Below the pieces are notes generated by a model, which did not search any database, was not told the origin of the DNA, and saw nothing but the letters and a program-made list of their open reading frames with translations. This document shows, piece after piece, positions 25,640 through 34,927 of a stretch of 64,000 nt of DNA. The position numbers and the translations under genes were made by a program. The first letter of the stretch is position 1, and each line of letters begins with the position of its first letter. This DNA comes from Caenispirillum bisanense (lineage in GTDB: Bacteria; Pseudomonadota; Alphaproteobacteria; Rhodospirillales; UBA2165). The stretch covers positions 117,407-181,406 of the forward strand of contig CAMDWJ010000001.1 of NCBI GenBank assembly GCA_945877815.1. Reading direction: 5' to 3'.

Positions 25640-27178
25640 ATGGCGAGCCAACGGATTAGTTTGGCATTTCTGGTCGGCTGCATTGCGTTTCTTGGCGCAG
25701 AGGCGGCGCTGGCGCAAAAGACCAAGGATACGATTCGGGTCGGTCTGCTCGATCCCATTCGCGTGGTCGACAGCATATTCGATCCGAAGCAGGAGACGAG
25801 TTTCGTCACCGGCTCGGTGTTCGACAACGTGATCCGCTACGACGACCGCGCGGGCGAATTCAAGCCACTGCTCGCCAAATCTTTCAAGCGCGTCAGCGAT
25901 ACCGTCGTCGAAGTCGAGATGCGCGACGATCAGAACTGGCACGACGGCGAAAAGGTCACCGCCGACGATGTTGTGGCGCTGTACGAGTGGATCCTCGATC
26001 CCAAGACGATGCTGCGCAACAAGGACAATCATACCTGGCTGCAAGCGGTCGAGAAGGTCGGCCCCAACAGAGTGCGTTACACGGCGAAGGCCATCAATAC
26101 GATGGACCTATGGCAGATCGCCAATACCGACATCTATCCCAAACACATCCATTCGAAATTGGAGAACCGCGAGACCTTCGGCCAGAAGCCGGTCGGCAGC
26201 GGGCCTTACCGTGTCGTCGAGTTTGATCGTAACAAAGGAGCGACCCTGGAACGCTGGGAAGCGTACAAACCGGTTGGCGATTGGCATAAGGCGTCGAACG
26301 TGAGGCGTTTCGTCGCAGTCGGCATTCCGGATTCGCAAACGCGCGTCGCTCAACTCAAGGTGGGTGGGATCGACCTTATTCAGGGGTTGGAGAAGGATCA
26401 GACGGACGATTTGGCGAAGGATCCGAACCTTGCGGTCACGTCCAATCAGAACCTTCTCGTCGTCTATATGCTGATGGATGCGAAGGGCCGTTCCGGCGTT
26501 CCCGCGTTGACGAATGTGAAAGTGCGACGCGCCATCGAAATGGCGATCGACCGCAAATCGCTCTCTATGGCACTGATCGCCGGCGCGGATGGTAGTGGTA
26601 CGCACGATTTTATGTGCGATCCGCGTATGTTCGGTTGTGAGGGCACGAAGCCCGTGCCTGCGTACGATCCGGCGAGCGCTAAGAAGTTGCTCGCGGAAGC
26701 GGGTTATCCGAACGGTTTCGAGATGGTGCTGACCGCGACGCCGCGTGTGCGCAGCATCGCCGAGGGGATCAGCGGCTATCTGCACGAGATCGGGATCAAG
26801 GCATCGGTGCAGAGCGTGCCGTCGGTTGCCTATCGCAAGCTGCAGGAGGACGGCAAGATCAACGCGCTGCTCCATACCTTCAGCTTCCTCGGCATGGCCG
26901 ATGTCGGGATCATGATGAGCTTCTATTACGACGACGGGCCGCGCGACATGGCGGGCGATGCGACCATGTTCAAGCTGCGTTTCGACGGCGAGAACACGAT
27001 GGATCCTGCGAAGCGCAAGGCGACCTATCGCGAGGCCTTGGATCGCATCAACGAGAACGCCTACAACATGGTGATCAGCGCCTATCCGGCAACCTTCGTC
27101 CATACCAAGGACATCCGCATCGAGACGGGGAGCATGTCGCCCTATGGCGCGATCCTCGAGGATATTTACTGGAAATGA
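25640..27178 (+). CDS. ABC transporter substrate-binding protein, peptide/nickel (SBP_bac_5) family
   Basis: A 512-residue periplasmic binding protein. It has a signal peptide (residues 1-26, ending AEAALAQ), ETSFVTGSVFDNVIRYDD, then the family hallmark DDQNWHDGEKVTADDVVALYEW, and VKVRRAIEMAIDRKSL. These proteins deliver peptides or many other organic solutes to an ABC importer. No permease or ATPase genes are nearby, so it is an orphan or works with a distant importer. ATGGAGGATG precedes the ATG. The stop overlaps the next gene as ATGA, so the protein belongs to the catabolic operon and probably binds its substrate. Confidence 0.85.
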   Translation: MASQRISLAFLVGCIAFLGAEAALAQKTKDTIRVGLLDPIRVVDSIFDPKQETSFVTGSVFDNVIRYDDRAGEFKPLLAKSFKRVSDTVVEVEMRDDQNWHDGEKVTADDVVALYEWILDPKTMLRNKDNHTWLQAVEKVGPNRVRYTAKAINTMDLWQIANTDIYPKHIHSKLENRETFGQKPVGSGPYRVVEFDRNKGATLERWEAYKPVGDWHKASNVRRFVAVGIPDSQTRVAQLKVGGIDLIQGLEKDQTDDLAKDPNLAVTSNQNLLVVYMLMDAKGRSGVPALTNVKVRRAIEMAIDRKSLSMALIAGADGSGTHDFMCDPRMFGCEGTKPVPAYDPASAKKLLAEAGYPNGFEMVLTATPRVRSIAEGISGYLHEIGIKASVQSVPSVAYRKLQEDGKINALLHTFSFLGMADVGIMMSFYYDDGPRDMAGDATMFKLRFDGENTMDPAKRKATYREALDRINENAYNMVISAYPATFVHTKDIRIETGSMSPYGAILEDIYWK

Positions 27179-28143
27179 CCGCAGTATCCTCGGGGCCCGA
27201 GCGAACGCGCTGCCTGCAACAGTTGATTCATCGCACCGACAAGGTGCTGGCGGTGATGCATCCGCCGTCCGCCGGCCATGCGCGTTTGATGGAGGAGGCG
27301 GGCTGCGAAGCTGCCTTCGTCGGCACCAGCGCGGTCGTCGGCGCCTATACCGGCCTTGGCGATGTCGGCACGGCCACCATGACCGAATGCGTGCAGATCG
27401 CGGGCTGGATCGCCAACAGCTGCTCGATGCCGGTCATGGTCGATGGCGATACCGGCCACGGCGGCATCATGGCGGTGCGCCGTTTGGTGCGCGAGTGCAT
27501 CAAGGCGGGGCTGGCCGGCGTACGCATCGACGATCAGCCGATCGAGGGCAAACGCACGACGCAGAGCGCCGGGCTCGAGGTTGTGTCCCTAGAACAGGCG
27601 CTGGCGCGCTACCGCGCCGCGGTCGATATGAAGAACGAACTCGATCCGAATTTTGTGATCATGGCGCAATGTTATGCGCGCGACGCCGCCAACAGCAGCC
27701 TCGACGACTGCATGGCGCGCCTCGTCGCCTATAAGGAACAGGCGGGCGTCGATTGGGTGCAGCTCGAATCGCCCCATTCGCTGGACGAGGTGAAACGCGC
27801 CCGCGCCCTTATCAAGGGTCCGTTCTCCTTCATGAAGGGCAAACTGCCGCGCACGTTGGGCATGGCCGAACATTTGGCGCTCGGCGTCACGATCGCCTGG
27901 TATCCGGGCTTCACCCATTCAGTGATGCGCGCCGCATTGTGGGATTTCCTCCACGACTTTAACGCGCGCGACATCGCCGCATGGGACGACTTCCAGGCAA
28001 GCCGCAAGGGCAAGCCCGCCATGCCGCCGATGGGTGCGGCCGCGGACGGCGAAGGGATGGAGAAGCAACGCGAGCTCGAGGAACGGTATCTCGGCGCCGA
28101 CGCGCTGGAGAAATATCGGCTGACACGTAACGGAACGCTTTAA
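27175..28143 (+). CDS. Isocitrate lyase/PEP mutase superfamily protein
   Basis: A 322-residue TIM-barrel protein of the isocitrate lyase/phosphoenolpyruvate mutase superfamily. It shows GCEAAFVGTSAVVGAYTGLG, the metal-binding VMVDGDTGHGGIMAV and VRIDDQPIEGKRTT. The Lys-Arg-Cys-Gly-His signature of true isocitrate and methylisocitrate lyases is replaced by IEGKRTTQSAG, so it is not a classical lyase. Carbon-carbon or carbon-phosphorus bond cleavage of a 2-oxo or hydroxy acid is likely. The long C-terminal tail (about 270-322) is Ala/Glu-rich. It follows the binding protein by ATGA overlap. Confidence 0.75.
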   Translation: MTAVSSGPERTRCLQQLIHRTDKVLAVMHPPSAGHARLMEEAGCEAAFVGTSAVVGAYTGLGDVGTATMTECVQIAGWIANSCSMPVMVDGDTGHGGIMAVRRLVRECIKAGLAGVRIDDQPIEGKRTTQSAGLEVVSLEQALARYRAAVDMKNELDPNFVIMAQCYARDAANSSLDDCMARLVAYKEQAGVDWVQLESPHSLDEVKRARALIKGPFSFMKGKLPRTLGMAEHLALGVTIAWYPGFTHSVMRAALWDFLHDFNARDIAAWDDFQASRKGKPAMPPMGAAADGEGMEKQRELEERYLGADALEKYRLTRNGTL

Positions 28144-28168
28144 AAATATTTTCAGTAGAGAGGCAGTC

Positions 28169-29314
28169 ATGGCGCGTAACGGTTTCAAGGTCTTCGATTC
28201 GGACACGCATGTCGGCCCGCATGCCGATATTCTGGAGCGCTATACGACCGCCGAGATAAAAAAGCGGCTCGAGGGGTGGGAGCCGCTGAAGGCGACCGGC
28301 AAGGGAGGCCATACGAGCTACCGCAAGGGCGTGCGCAAATACGAACGCCGTCTGGGTACCGCCGAGCCGGTTGAGCAGAAGGGCTATATGGCGGGCTTCA
28401 CCGGCGCGCATCGCGCGTCGCCCTCGCCCTTGCTGGAAGATGACTCCGCCGAGCGCATCAAGGATATGGATCTTGAGGGCGTCGATGCGAATTTGATGCT
28501 GCCTTCGGGCTGGTTCGGCAGCTTCACCGCCGACACCGACCTCGTCCTCGAAATGGGCATGTACCGTGCCTATCACCAATGGATGGAGGATTACTGCAAG
28601 CCTTATCCCGAACGGCTGGGCGGCGTCATCCTCGCTGGCGCGCGCGATATTCCGGGCAGCATCGCCGAGATCAAGCGTTGGGGAAAATCGCGTTGGGCCT
28701 GGGCGGTGATGGTCTATGCGCCGGCTGACATGCCGCTCGATCATCCCGATCTCGAACCGATCTGGGCCGAGGCACAGGAACACGACCTCGCGGTTGCGTT
28801 GCACACCTTCACCGTAATGCCGCCCTATGCGCCGGGTGGTCTCGACAACTGGGGTAACCTTTGGCTCCAGCGTTCCTCCGCCCATCCGTGGTGCGGCATG
28901 CGCAACATGGCCTCGTTGATCGGCGCCGGCGTGATGGACCGCTATCCGCGCCTACGCATCGGCACCCTAGAGGCCGGGCATAGCTGGCTGCCGTTCTGGA
29001 TGACGCGCATCGACGAACATGCCCACACGATCAAATCGGCGATCGCAGATCTAAAGCAAAAGCCCAGTGACTATGTCCTGAGCGGTCGCTATTTCCAGAG
29101 CATCGAAATCCCCGAAGGCGAGCAGCTCACCAATGCGGCGATCGATTACCTGGGTGAGGATGTGCTGATGTACGCGTCGGACTATCCCCATGCCGAGGCC
29201 TGGTTCCCGGTCGCCGTCGATACGGTGATGGAGTGGAAAATGGATGAGACGCGGCGGCGCAAACTGATGTGGGAAAACGCGTGTAAGCTCTATACGCGCG
29301 CCGGCCTTTCTTGA
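28169..29314 (+). CDS. Amidohydrolase-2 family metal-dependent hydrolase
   Basis: A 381-residue protein of the amidohydrolase_2 (ACMS decarboxylase-like) family. Metal-binding candidates are DSDTHVGPHADI at the start, the His in VALHTFTVMPP, the His in TLEAGHSWLPFW and the Asp in YASDYPHAEAWFP. It also carries RIDEHAH. Family members hydrolyse or decarboxylate aromatic and aliphatic acids. It is the last gene of the five-gene cluster, 25 bases behind the PEP-mutase-type gene. Confidence 0.8.
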   Translation: MARNGFKVFDSDTHVGPHADILERYTTAEIKKRLEGWEPLKATGKGGHTSYRKGVRKYERRLGTAEPVEQKGYMAGFTGAHRASPSPLLEDDSAERIKDMDLEGVDANLMLPSGWFGSFTADTDLVLEMGMYRAYHQWMEDYCKPYPERLGGVILAGARDIPGSIAEIKRWGKSRWAWAVMVYAPADMPLDHPDLEPIWAEAQEHDLAVALHTFTVMPPYAPGGLDNWGNLWLQRSSAHPWCGMRNMASLIGAGVMDRYPRLRIGTLEAGHSWLPFWMTRIDEHAHTIKSAIADLKQKPSDYVLSGRYFQSIEIPEGEQLTNAAIDYLGEDVLMYASDYPHAEAWFPVAVDTVMEWKMDETRRRKLMWENACKLYTRAGLS

Positions 29315-29326
29315 TCCCTGCCAGAC

Positions 29327-30286
29327 TTAATCGTCGAGACGTCCGGCGGCGCGCCACATGGCGTCGACCGCACGCTGCAGGCGGATGCAGTCGATGGCGT
29401 TGTGGCGGTTCATCATCCGCAGACGGACGCCCGCTTCTTCCAGCTCGCGCTTGAGCGGCAAGAACATCGCGAGCGTCATATTGTTGAAACCCTCGGGTGT
29501 CAGCAACCAATCGTCATTGGCGTCGAGCTGCAGATTGTCGTTGACCAGTGGCAGGAACCAATTCCGCCGTTTATCGAGCGCCTCGAAGTAAGGTGCGAAG
29601 GCCGCGAGCGCGTCGATAAGCAACTCCTTGGCCTCGGGATGGTCGTACAGCGCCCGCCAGTCCATGACGCGCTCCTCGCCGCTGCTGATCTGCGAGACGA
29701 CTTTGCGGCAGCGCTCCTGGAATTCCTCCAGTTTCTCGGGCGGGAGCATGCGGTCGAGCGCCATGAAGAAGCCCGGGAGGACCTTGCGCGTCACGCGGTC
29801 GAGCCCGTCGATATCGGCGCGTTGCGGCGTGAACAATTCGGCAAAGGTATTCACGATCAGGCGATCGAATGGGAATTGGCGCGCATGATCGAAGGCGGCG
29901 CGCTCACGCGCCCGCACGTAACTTTCGAAGGTTTGACGGAACACGGCCTCGAGTTGGACCCGCTTGCCGTCGAGTTCGCCGGCCAGCCGGTCGATATCGG
30001 CGGCGCTCAATTGCCCGCCGCGTTTGGCCGCTTCGCTTTTGAGGCGGTCCGTGAAGGTTACCACAATGGTGTCCACCAGAAGCCGGCTGCCCTCGGCGAT
30101 CGAACCTTCCGCAGCGGGAGCCGGAGCTGGGAGAGGGGCGGTGGGCGCCTGCTTGGGGGGAGGCACGGCGGCGGCCGGCGCAGCCGCAGCCGGTGTCGCC
30201 GCTGGCTTTTTGGCGATGAAACCCGGGTGGCGCAGCGAAATGACGTGCGGCGCGGCTTTGGGCGGGGTTTGTGACTCGTCGGACAT
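29327..30286 (-). CDS. Hypothetical protein with Pro/Ala-rich N-terminus
   Basis: A 319-residue cytoplasmic protein. Residues about 28-60 are a Pro/Ala linker; the rest is helical with RLKSEAAKRGGQLSAADIDR, VRARERAAFDHARQFPFDRL and a C-terminal MMNRHNAIDCIRLQRAVDAM. I recognise no family. It converges with the catabolic cluster and is divergent from nadE, with 65 bases between the starts. Coding quality is good, and no membrane segment is visible. Confidence 0.65.
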   Translation of the reverse strand: MSDESQTPPKAAPHVISLRHPGFIAKKPAATPAAAAPAAAVPPPKQAPTAPLPAPAPAAEGSIAEGSRLLVDTIVVTFTDRLKSEAAKRGGQLSAADIDRLAGELDGKRVQLEAVFRQTFESYVRARERAAFDHARQFPFDRLIVNTFAELFTPQRADIDGLDRVTRKVLPGFFMALDRMLPPEKLEEFQERCRKVVSQISSGEERVMDWRALYDHPEAKELLIDALAAFAPYFEALDKRRNWFLPLVNDNLQLDANDDWLLTPEGFNNMTLAMFLPLKRELEEAGVRLRMMNRHNAIDCIRLQRAVDAMWRAAGRLDD

Positions 30287-30351
30287 ATCAGTTTGATAGC
30301 TTATTCGCGCGAACGTTGACAGGACTAGGGCGGCGTCTCTAATGCTGTGCC

Positions 30352-32025
30352 ATGACGGACCGTCTTACCATCGCTTTGGCCCAACTCAATCCCATTGTCG
30401 GCGACGTGGACGGCAACGTCGAGCGCATCCGTACGGCACGCGCCGAAGCAGCAAAGGCTGGCGCCGATCTGGTCGTGACCGGGGAATTGTCGGTCAGCGG
30501 CTATCCGCCGGAAGACCTGGTCCTCAAATCGGCCTTTCAACGCCGGGTCGTTGAGCAGGTGACGGCCTTCGCCGCCGAAACGGCCGATGGCGGCCCGGCG
30601 GTGCTGCTGGGCGCCCCCTGGCGCGAGGGCGACAAGCTCTATAACGCGGCCCTGCTGCTGGAGGGCGGCAAGATCGCTACACTGCGGTTCAAGCATCTCC
30701 TGCCGACCTATGGCGTCTTTGACGAGGATCGCGTCTTTGCCCGCGGTCCGGCGCCGGGACCGATCCAGTTCAAGGGGGTGCGGCTGGGCGTCATGGTCTG
30801 CGAGGATATGTGGCAGCCCGACGTGACCGAGTGCCTGGACGAATCGGGCGCGGAATTGTTGATCGTCATCAACGGCTCGCCCTTCGAGATCGACAAGTCC
30901 GACATGCGTCTTAATCTCGCGGTCGCGCGCGTCACCGAATCGCGCCTGCCGCTTATTTATGTGAACCAGGTGGGCGGGCAGGACGAGCTGGTGTTCGACG
31001 GGCGCTCCTTCGTATTGGGCTCCGACCGCTCGCTGCGTACCCAAGCACCCGCCTGGGAAGAGCGGGTGCTGACGACCGAATGGACCCGCAACGGGGCCGG
31101 CTGGGTGTGTGCCCAAGGCCCGATCGAATCCCGCGACGAAAACGGCAAGGATGATTCCGAATCCATCTACAGTGCTATGGTGCTGGGTCTGCGCGACTAC
31201 GTGACCAAGAACCGGTTTCCGGGCGTGGTACTTGGGCTCTCGGGCGGTATCGATTCTGCAATCTCGGCCGCCGTCGCCGCCGATGCCATCGGATCGGACA
31301 AGATCTTCGGCGTGATGATGCCGTCGCCCTATACCTCGCAGGAGAGCCTGGACGATGCCGCCGAGACGGCCAAGCTGCTCGGCATCGCCTACGAGATCAT
31401 CCCGATCAGCGAGGCAATGGGCGCATTCGAGGGCATGCTGAAACCGGTCTTCGCCGGGCGCAACGCCGATACGACCGAGGAGAATATCCAGGCGCGCATC
31501 CGCGGGCTGATCATCATGGCGATCTCCAACAAGCTCGGCCATATGGCGCTGACCACCGGGAACAAGTCGGAAATGTCGGTCGGATATGCGACGCTTTACG
31601 GCGATATGTGTGGCGGCTTTTCGGTTCTGAAGGACGTCTATAAGACGACCGTTTTCGCGCTCTCGCACTGGCGCAACCAGGTGCATCCGCAAGGGGCCCT
31701 TGGCCCCTCGGGGCGCGTCATCCCCGAACGCGTGATCACCAAGAAACCCTCGGCCGAATTGCGCCCCAACCAGTTCGACGAGGACAGCCTGCCGCCCTAC
31801 GAGGTGCTGGATGCGATCCTGCGGAGTCTCATCGAGGGCGAGCGCGCGGTCTCGGAAATCGTCGCCCAAGGCTACGATTCGGACACCGTGCGCCGCGTGT
31901 GGCGCATGCTCGACCGCGCGGAATACAAACGGCGCCAGGCGCCGCCGGGCGTGAAGATCACGTCGCGCGCCTTCGGGCGCGATCGCCGTTACCCGATCAC
32001 CAACGGCTTCACCAATTTAGTCTGA
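30352..32025 (+). CDS. nadE: Glutamine-dependent NAD+ synthase
   Basis: A 557-residue two-domain enzyme that amidates deamido-NAD to NAD using glutamine. The N-terminal nitrilase domain has its triad: Glu45 in VVTGELSVSGYPPED, Lys near 112 in RFKHLLPTYGVFDEDR and Cys near 148 in MVCEDMWQPDV. The C-terminal synthetase has the ATP PP-loop LGLSGGIDSAISAAV (about 298), then TTGNKSEMSVGYATLYGDM. The protein length suits bacterial members. cysS follows after four bases. Confidence 0.95.
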   Translation: MTDRLTIALAQLNPIVGDVDGNVERIRTARAEAAKAGADLVVTGELSVSGYPPEDLVLKSAFQRRVVEQVTAFAAETADGGPAVLLGAPWREGDKLYNAALLLEGGKIATLRFKHLLPTYGVFDEDRVFARGPAPGPIQFKGVRLGVMVCEDMWQPDVTECLDESGAELLIVINGSPFEIDKSDMRLNLAVARVTESRLPLIYVNQVGGQDELVFDGRSFVLGSDRSLRTQAPAWEERVLTTEWTRNGAGWVCAQGPIESRDENGKDDSESIYSAMVLGLRDYVTKNRFPGVVLGLSGGIDSAISAAVAADAIGSDKIFGVMMPSPYTSQESLDDAAETAKLLGIAYEIIPISEAMGAFEGMLKPVFAGRNADTTEENIQARIRGLIIMAISNKLGHMALTTGNKSEMSVGYATLYGDMCGGFSVLKDVYKTTVFALSHWRNQVHPQGALGPSGRVIPERVITKKPSAELRPNQFDEDSLPPYEVLDAILRSLIEGERAVSEIVAQGYDSDTVRRVWRMLDRAEYKRRQAPPGVKITSRAFGRDRRYPITNGFTNLV

Positions 32026-32029
32026 GATC

Positions 32030-33454
32030 ATGACCATCCGCCTGCACAACACGCTCACCCGCCGGGTCGAGGAATTGACGCCGCTCGATCCGAGCAACGT
32101 GCGGATGTATGTGTGCGGGCCGACCGTCTACGACTATGCCCATATCGGCAACGCGCGCGCGGTCCTTGCCTTCGACATTCTATTCCGCCTGCTGCGCCAT
32201 GAATTTGGCGCGGATCACGTGACCTATGCGCGCAACATCACCGACGTGGACGACAAGATCATCGCGGCGCATCAGGCCTCGGGAGAGCCGATCGGCTCGA
32301 TCACCGAACGCACGACCAAGGCCTTTCACGAGGATATCGCCGCACTCGGCGCCTTGCCGCCGAATGTGGAGCCGCGTGCGACCCAGCATATCGGCGAGAT
32401 GATCGCGCTGGTCGAAACCTTGTTGGCTAAAGGTCATGCTTACGCGACCGAGGGCCATGTTCTATTCGACGTCACCTCGATGCCGGATTATGGGATGCTG
32501 TCGCGGCGCAATCGCGACGAGCTGATCGCGGGTGCTCGCGTCGAAATCGCGCCTTACAAGAAAGATCCCGCCGATTTCGTTCTGTGGAAGCCTTCGACGC
32601 CGGATCAGCCGGGCTGGGTCAGCCCGTGGGGGCGCGGCCGGCCGGGCTGGCATCTCGAATGCTCGGCCATGTCCGAAAAACATCTCGGCGCCACCTTCGA
32701 TATCCATGGCGGCGGCATCGATCTGATTTTTCCGCACCATGAGAACGAGATCGCGCAGAGTGCCTGCGCGCACGGGCACGGCACCTTCGCCAAGATCTGG
32801 ATGCACAACGGGTTCCTCTCGGTCGAAGGCGAGAAGATGTCGAAAAGCCTCGGCAACTTCATCACCATCCGCGACGCGCTCAAACAGCATCACGGCGAGA
32901 CGATCCGATTGGCGATGTTGAAAACGCATTATCGCCAACCGCTCGATTGGACGGCGGAAGGTTTGAAGCAGGCTAAATCGACATTGGATCGATTGTATCG
33001 AGTTCTTCTTGAAATTCGGCCTATCCAGAATGCTCATGCACCGCTGAGTGTTTGGGCTGCGAGCGATACAACAAATATTCATCCAAAATTTCTTGAGGCT
33101 TTAGACGATGATCTAAACTCGCCAATGGCACTTGCAGTTCTAAATACAATTGCCGATGGTTTGTTCAATGATCGAGGTTCAGACGAGGGTGTGATAGTCG
33201 CTGCAGCCGAGTTGCTGCGTTCGGCAAATCTACTAGGACTGTTGCGTGAGGATCCCGAAGCCTGGTTCAAATGGCAACCGGCGGGGGCGGGCGGCGGTCT
33301 ATCCGATGGCGACATCGATGCCTCCATCCAGGCCCGCCTTGATTCGCGCAAGGCCAAGAACTTCGCCGAAGCCGACCGCATTCGGAAAGAATTGGCGGAT
33401 GCCGGCGTGATCTTGGAAGACGGGCCGAACGGCACGACCTGGCGGCGCGGCTGA
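32030..33454 (+). CDS. cysS: Cysteinyl-tRNA synthetase
   Basis: A 474-residue class I synthetase that charges tRNA-Cys. HIGH appears as YDYAHIGNARAV (about 38), KMSKS as GEKMSKSLGNF (about 272), and zinc ligands as Cys in CGPTVY, Cys in LECSAMS and His/Glu in PHHENEIAQS. The segment 33001-33240, in the anticodon-side domain, has about 46 percent GC by hand count, with codons such as ATT, TTT, AAT and CTT, unlike the flanking parts (see findings). The frame stays intact. It is followed by a convergent MFS gene; cimA comes next on the plus strand. Confidence 0.95.
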   Translation: MTIRLHNTLTRRVEELTPLDPSNVRMYVCGPTVYDYAHIGNARAVLAFDILFRLLRHEFGADHVTYARNITDVDDKIIAAHQASGEPIGSITERTTKAFHEDIAALGALPPNVEPRATQHIGEMIALVETLLAKGHAYATEGHVLFDVTSMPDYGMLSRRNRDELIAGARVEIAPYKKDPADFVLWKPSTPDQPGWVSPWGRGRPGWHLECSAMSEKHLGATFDIHGGGIDLIFPHHENEIAQSACAHGHGTFAKIWMHNGFLSVEGEKMSKSLGNFITIRDALKQHHGETIRLAMLKTHYRQPLDWTAEGLKQAKSTLDRLYRVLLEIRPIQNAHAPLSVWAASDTTNIHPKFLEALDDDLNSPMALAVLNTIADGLFNDRGSDEGVIVAAAELLRSANLLGLLREDPEAWFKWQPAGAGGGLSDGDIDASIQARLDSRKAKNFAEADRIRKELADAGVILEDGPNGTTWRRG

Positions 33455-33465
33455 TCCAATAATAA

Positions 33466-34803
33466 TTAATGCTTGGCTTTGTCGCCCGGTGCCGCGTGCG
33501 GGGCGGCGTGTCCCCCGTGCCCGACCGGACCCACGGCCCGCGCTTCGATTTCGCGCGCGCGACGCCAGATTGGCGGTCCCCAGTATAGTGCGGCAAGGAG
33601 TGTGGCGACGGCACCGGCGCCGATGCCCCACGGCAAGCCGGTCCATTCCGCGACCCAACCGATGGCGAGCGATCCGATCGATTGCGCGCTCGGCACCAGC
33701 GATAGATAGACCGCCAGCACGCGGCCGCGATAGGGAAGATCGACGGTCGCCTGCACCAGGGTTTGCGCGCTGATGGCGGCGGTCACGGTGAAACCGCCGG
33801 CGACCGCCATGGCGGCGGTGGCGACCCAGAAGTTCGGCGTGGCGGCGAAGATCAACAACGCGATCGCGTCGATGACGATGCTGACGACCAATAATCTCGG
33901 CAGGCCCTGCATCGATCCCCGCACCGCCATGACGACGGACAACGCCAGCGCACCCGCGCCCGAGGCGGCGAGCAGGATGCCGAGGCCGGTCACGCCGTGA
34001 TCGAACACGGCAGCTGCGAATCCGGGAAGCAAATCGACATAGGCGCGCACGAAGAATGACGCGACGACCCAGAAGACGAGGATATTGCGGATCGTCTCGT
34101 GACCGCGGATATAGACGAAGCCTTCCTTCACGTCCTGGTACAGGCGAGCGACGCTCGTGGCCTGACGCGCTTGATCGCGCGCGCGGATGCGCAGTAACGA
34201 GGCAATGAACCAGAGCGAGGCCAGGCCATAGGCCGCGAAGCACAGGGCGGGGGCGGCATTGCCGATCGTTTCCTGTCCATATTTCAGCAGGGCCGCGCCG
34301 ATGGCAGGGCCGGTGAACGCCGCGCTGTTGAAGGTCGTGGTGTTGAGGGCGATTGCGGCCGACATGTTCTCGCGTCCGACCAGAACTTGGATCAAGACTT
34401 GGCGGGCCGGGAAATCGAACGCATGGCCGATGCCTTGGATTAGGACGAGGACAACCAGGAGCGACGGTGTCATCAGATCGGCATAGGTCAATGCCGCCAT
34501 CAGGAAGGCGATCACGATGGCAACGACAAGGCTTGCGATCGCGGTCCGGCGATGGCCGATGCGGTCGGCGTAAGCGCCGGCGATCGGGCCGAGAACGATC
34601 AGCGGTAGGAAATAGACCGAGGCGATGATGCCGAGCCAGCCGGACGAGTCGGTGAGGTGGTACATCAGGACGCCCGCGGCGATCCGGTTCATCCACACGC
34701 CCTGCACTGAGACGGCCTGACCGATCCAGTAGATACGGTAGTCGCGGACCGACAGGGCTTGACCGACGCCGCCGAAATAGGACGCGAAACGCGATAATGC
34801 CAT
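33466..34803 (-). CDS. MFS transporter, EntS/DHA3-like
   Basis: A 445-residue, 12-helix exporter: FGGVGQALSVRDYRIYWIGQ, the motif A region GAYADRIGHRRTAIASL and IQGIGHAFDFPARQVLIQVLV. It is a distant relative of the tandem array at 9418-13404 (same GGIGQA...R.Y...W.GQ start and same segment order), but is not part of it. A His-rich tail HGGHAAPHAAPGDKAKH follows the last helix; metal contact is possible. Substrate unknown. Confidence 0.85.
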   Translation of the reverse strand: MALSRFASYFGGVGQALSVRDYRIYWIGQAVSVQGVWMNRIAAGVLMYHLTDSSGWLGIIASVYFLPLIVLGPIAGAYADRIGHRRTAIASLVVAIVIAFLMAALTYADLMTPSLLVVLVLIQGIGHAFDFPARQVLIQVLVGRENMSAAIALNTTTFNSAAFTGPAIGAALLKYGQETIGNAAPALCFAAYGLASLWFIASLLRIRARDQARQATSVARLYQDVKEGFVYIRGHETIRNILVFWVVASFFVRAYVDLLPGFAAAVFDHGVTGLGILLAASGAGALALSVVMAVRGSMQGLPRLLVVSIVIDAIALLIFAATPNFWVATAAMAVAGGFTVTAAISAQTLVQATVDLPYRGRVLAVYLSLVPSAQSIGSLAIGWVAEWTGLPWGIGAGAVATLLAALYWGPPIWRRAREIEARAVGPVGHGGHAAPHAAPGDKAKH

Positions 34804-34927
34804 GAGCTGACCTTACACGCGGTTTCCGAGTGGGTAAAACGCGGCTATGTCCTCATGCGCCTTTCGAATCATGAGGTCCGCAAGATGCGCTTGACGGAGA
34901 CCGAGGCCTGCACGGATCATCGCGGCC

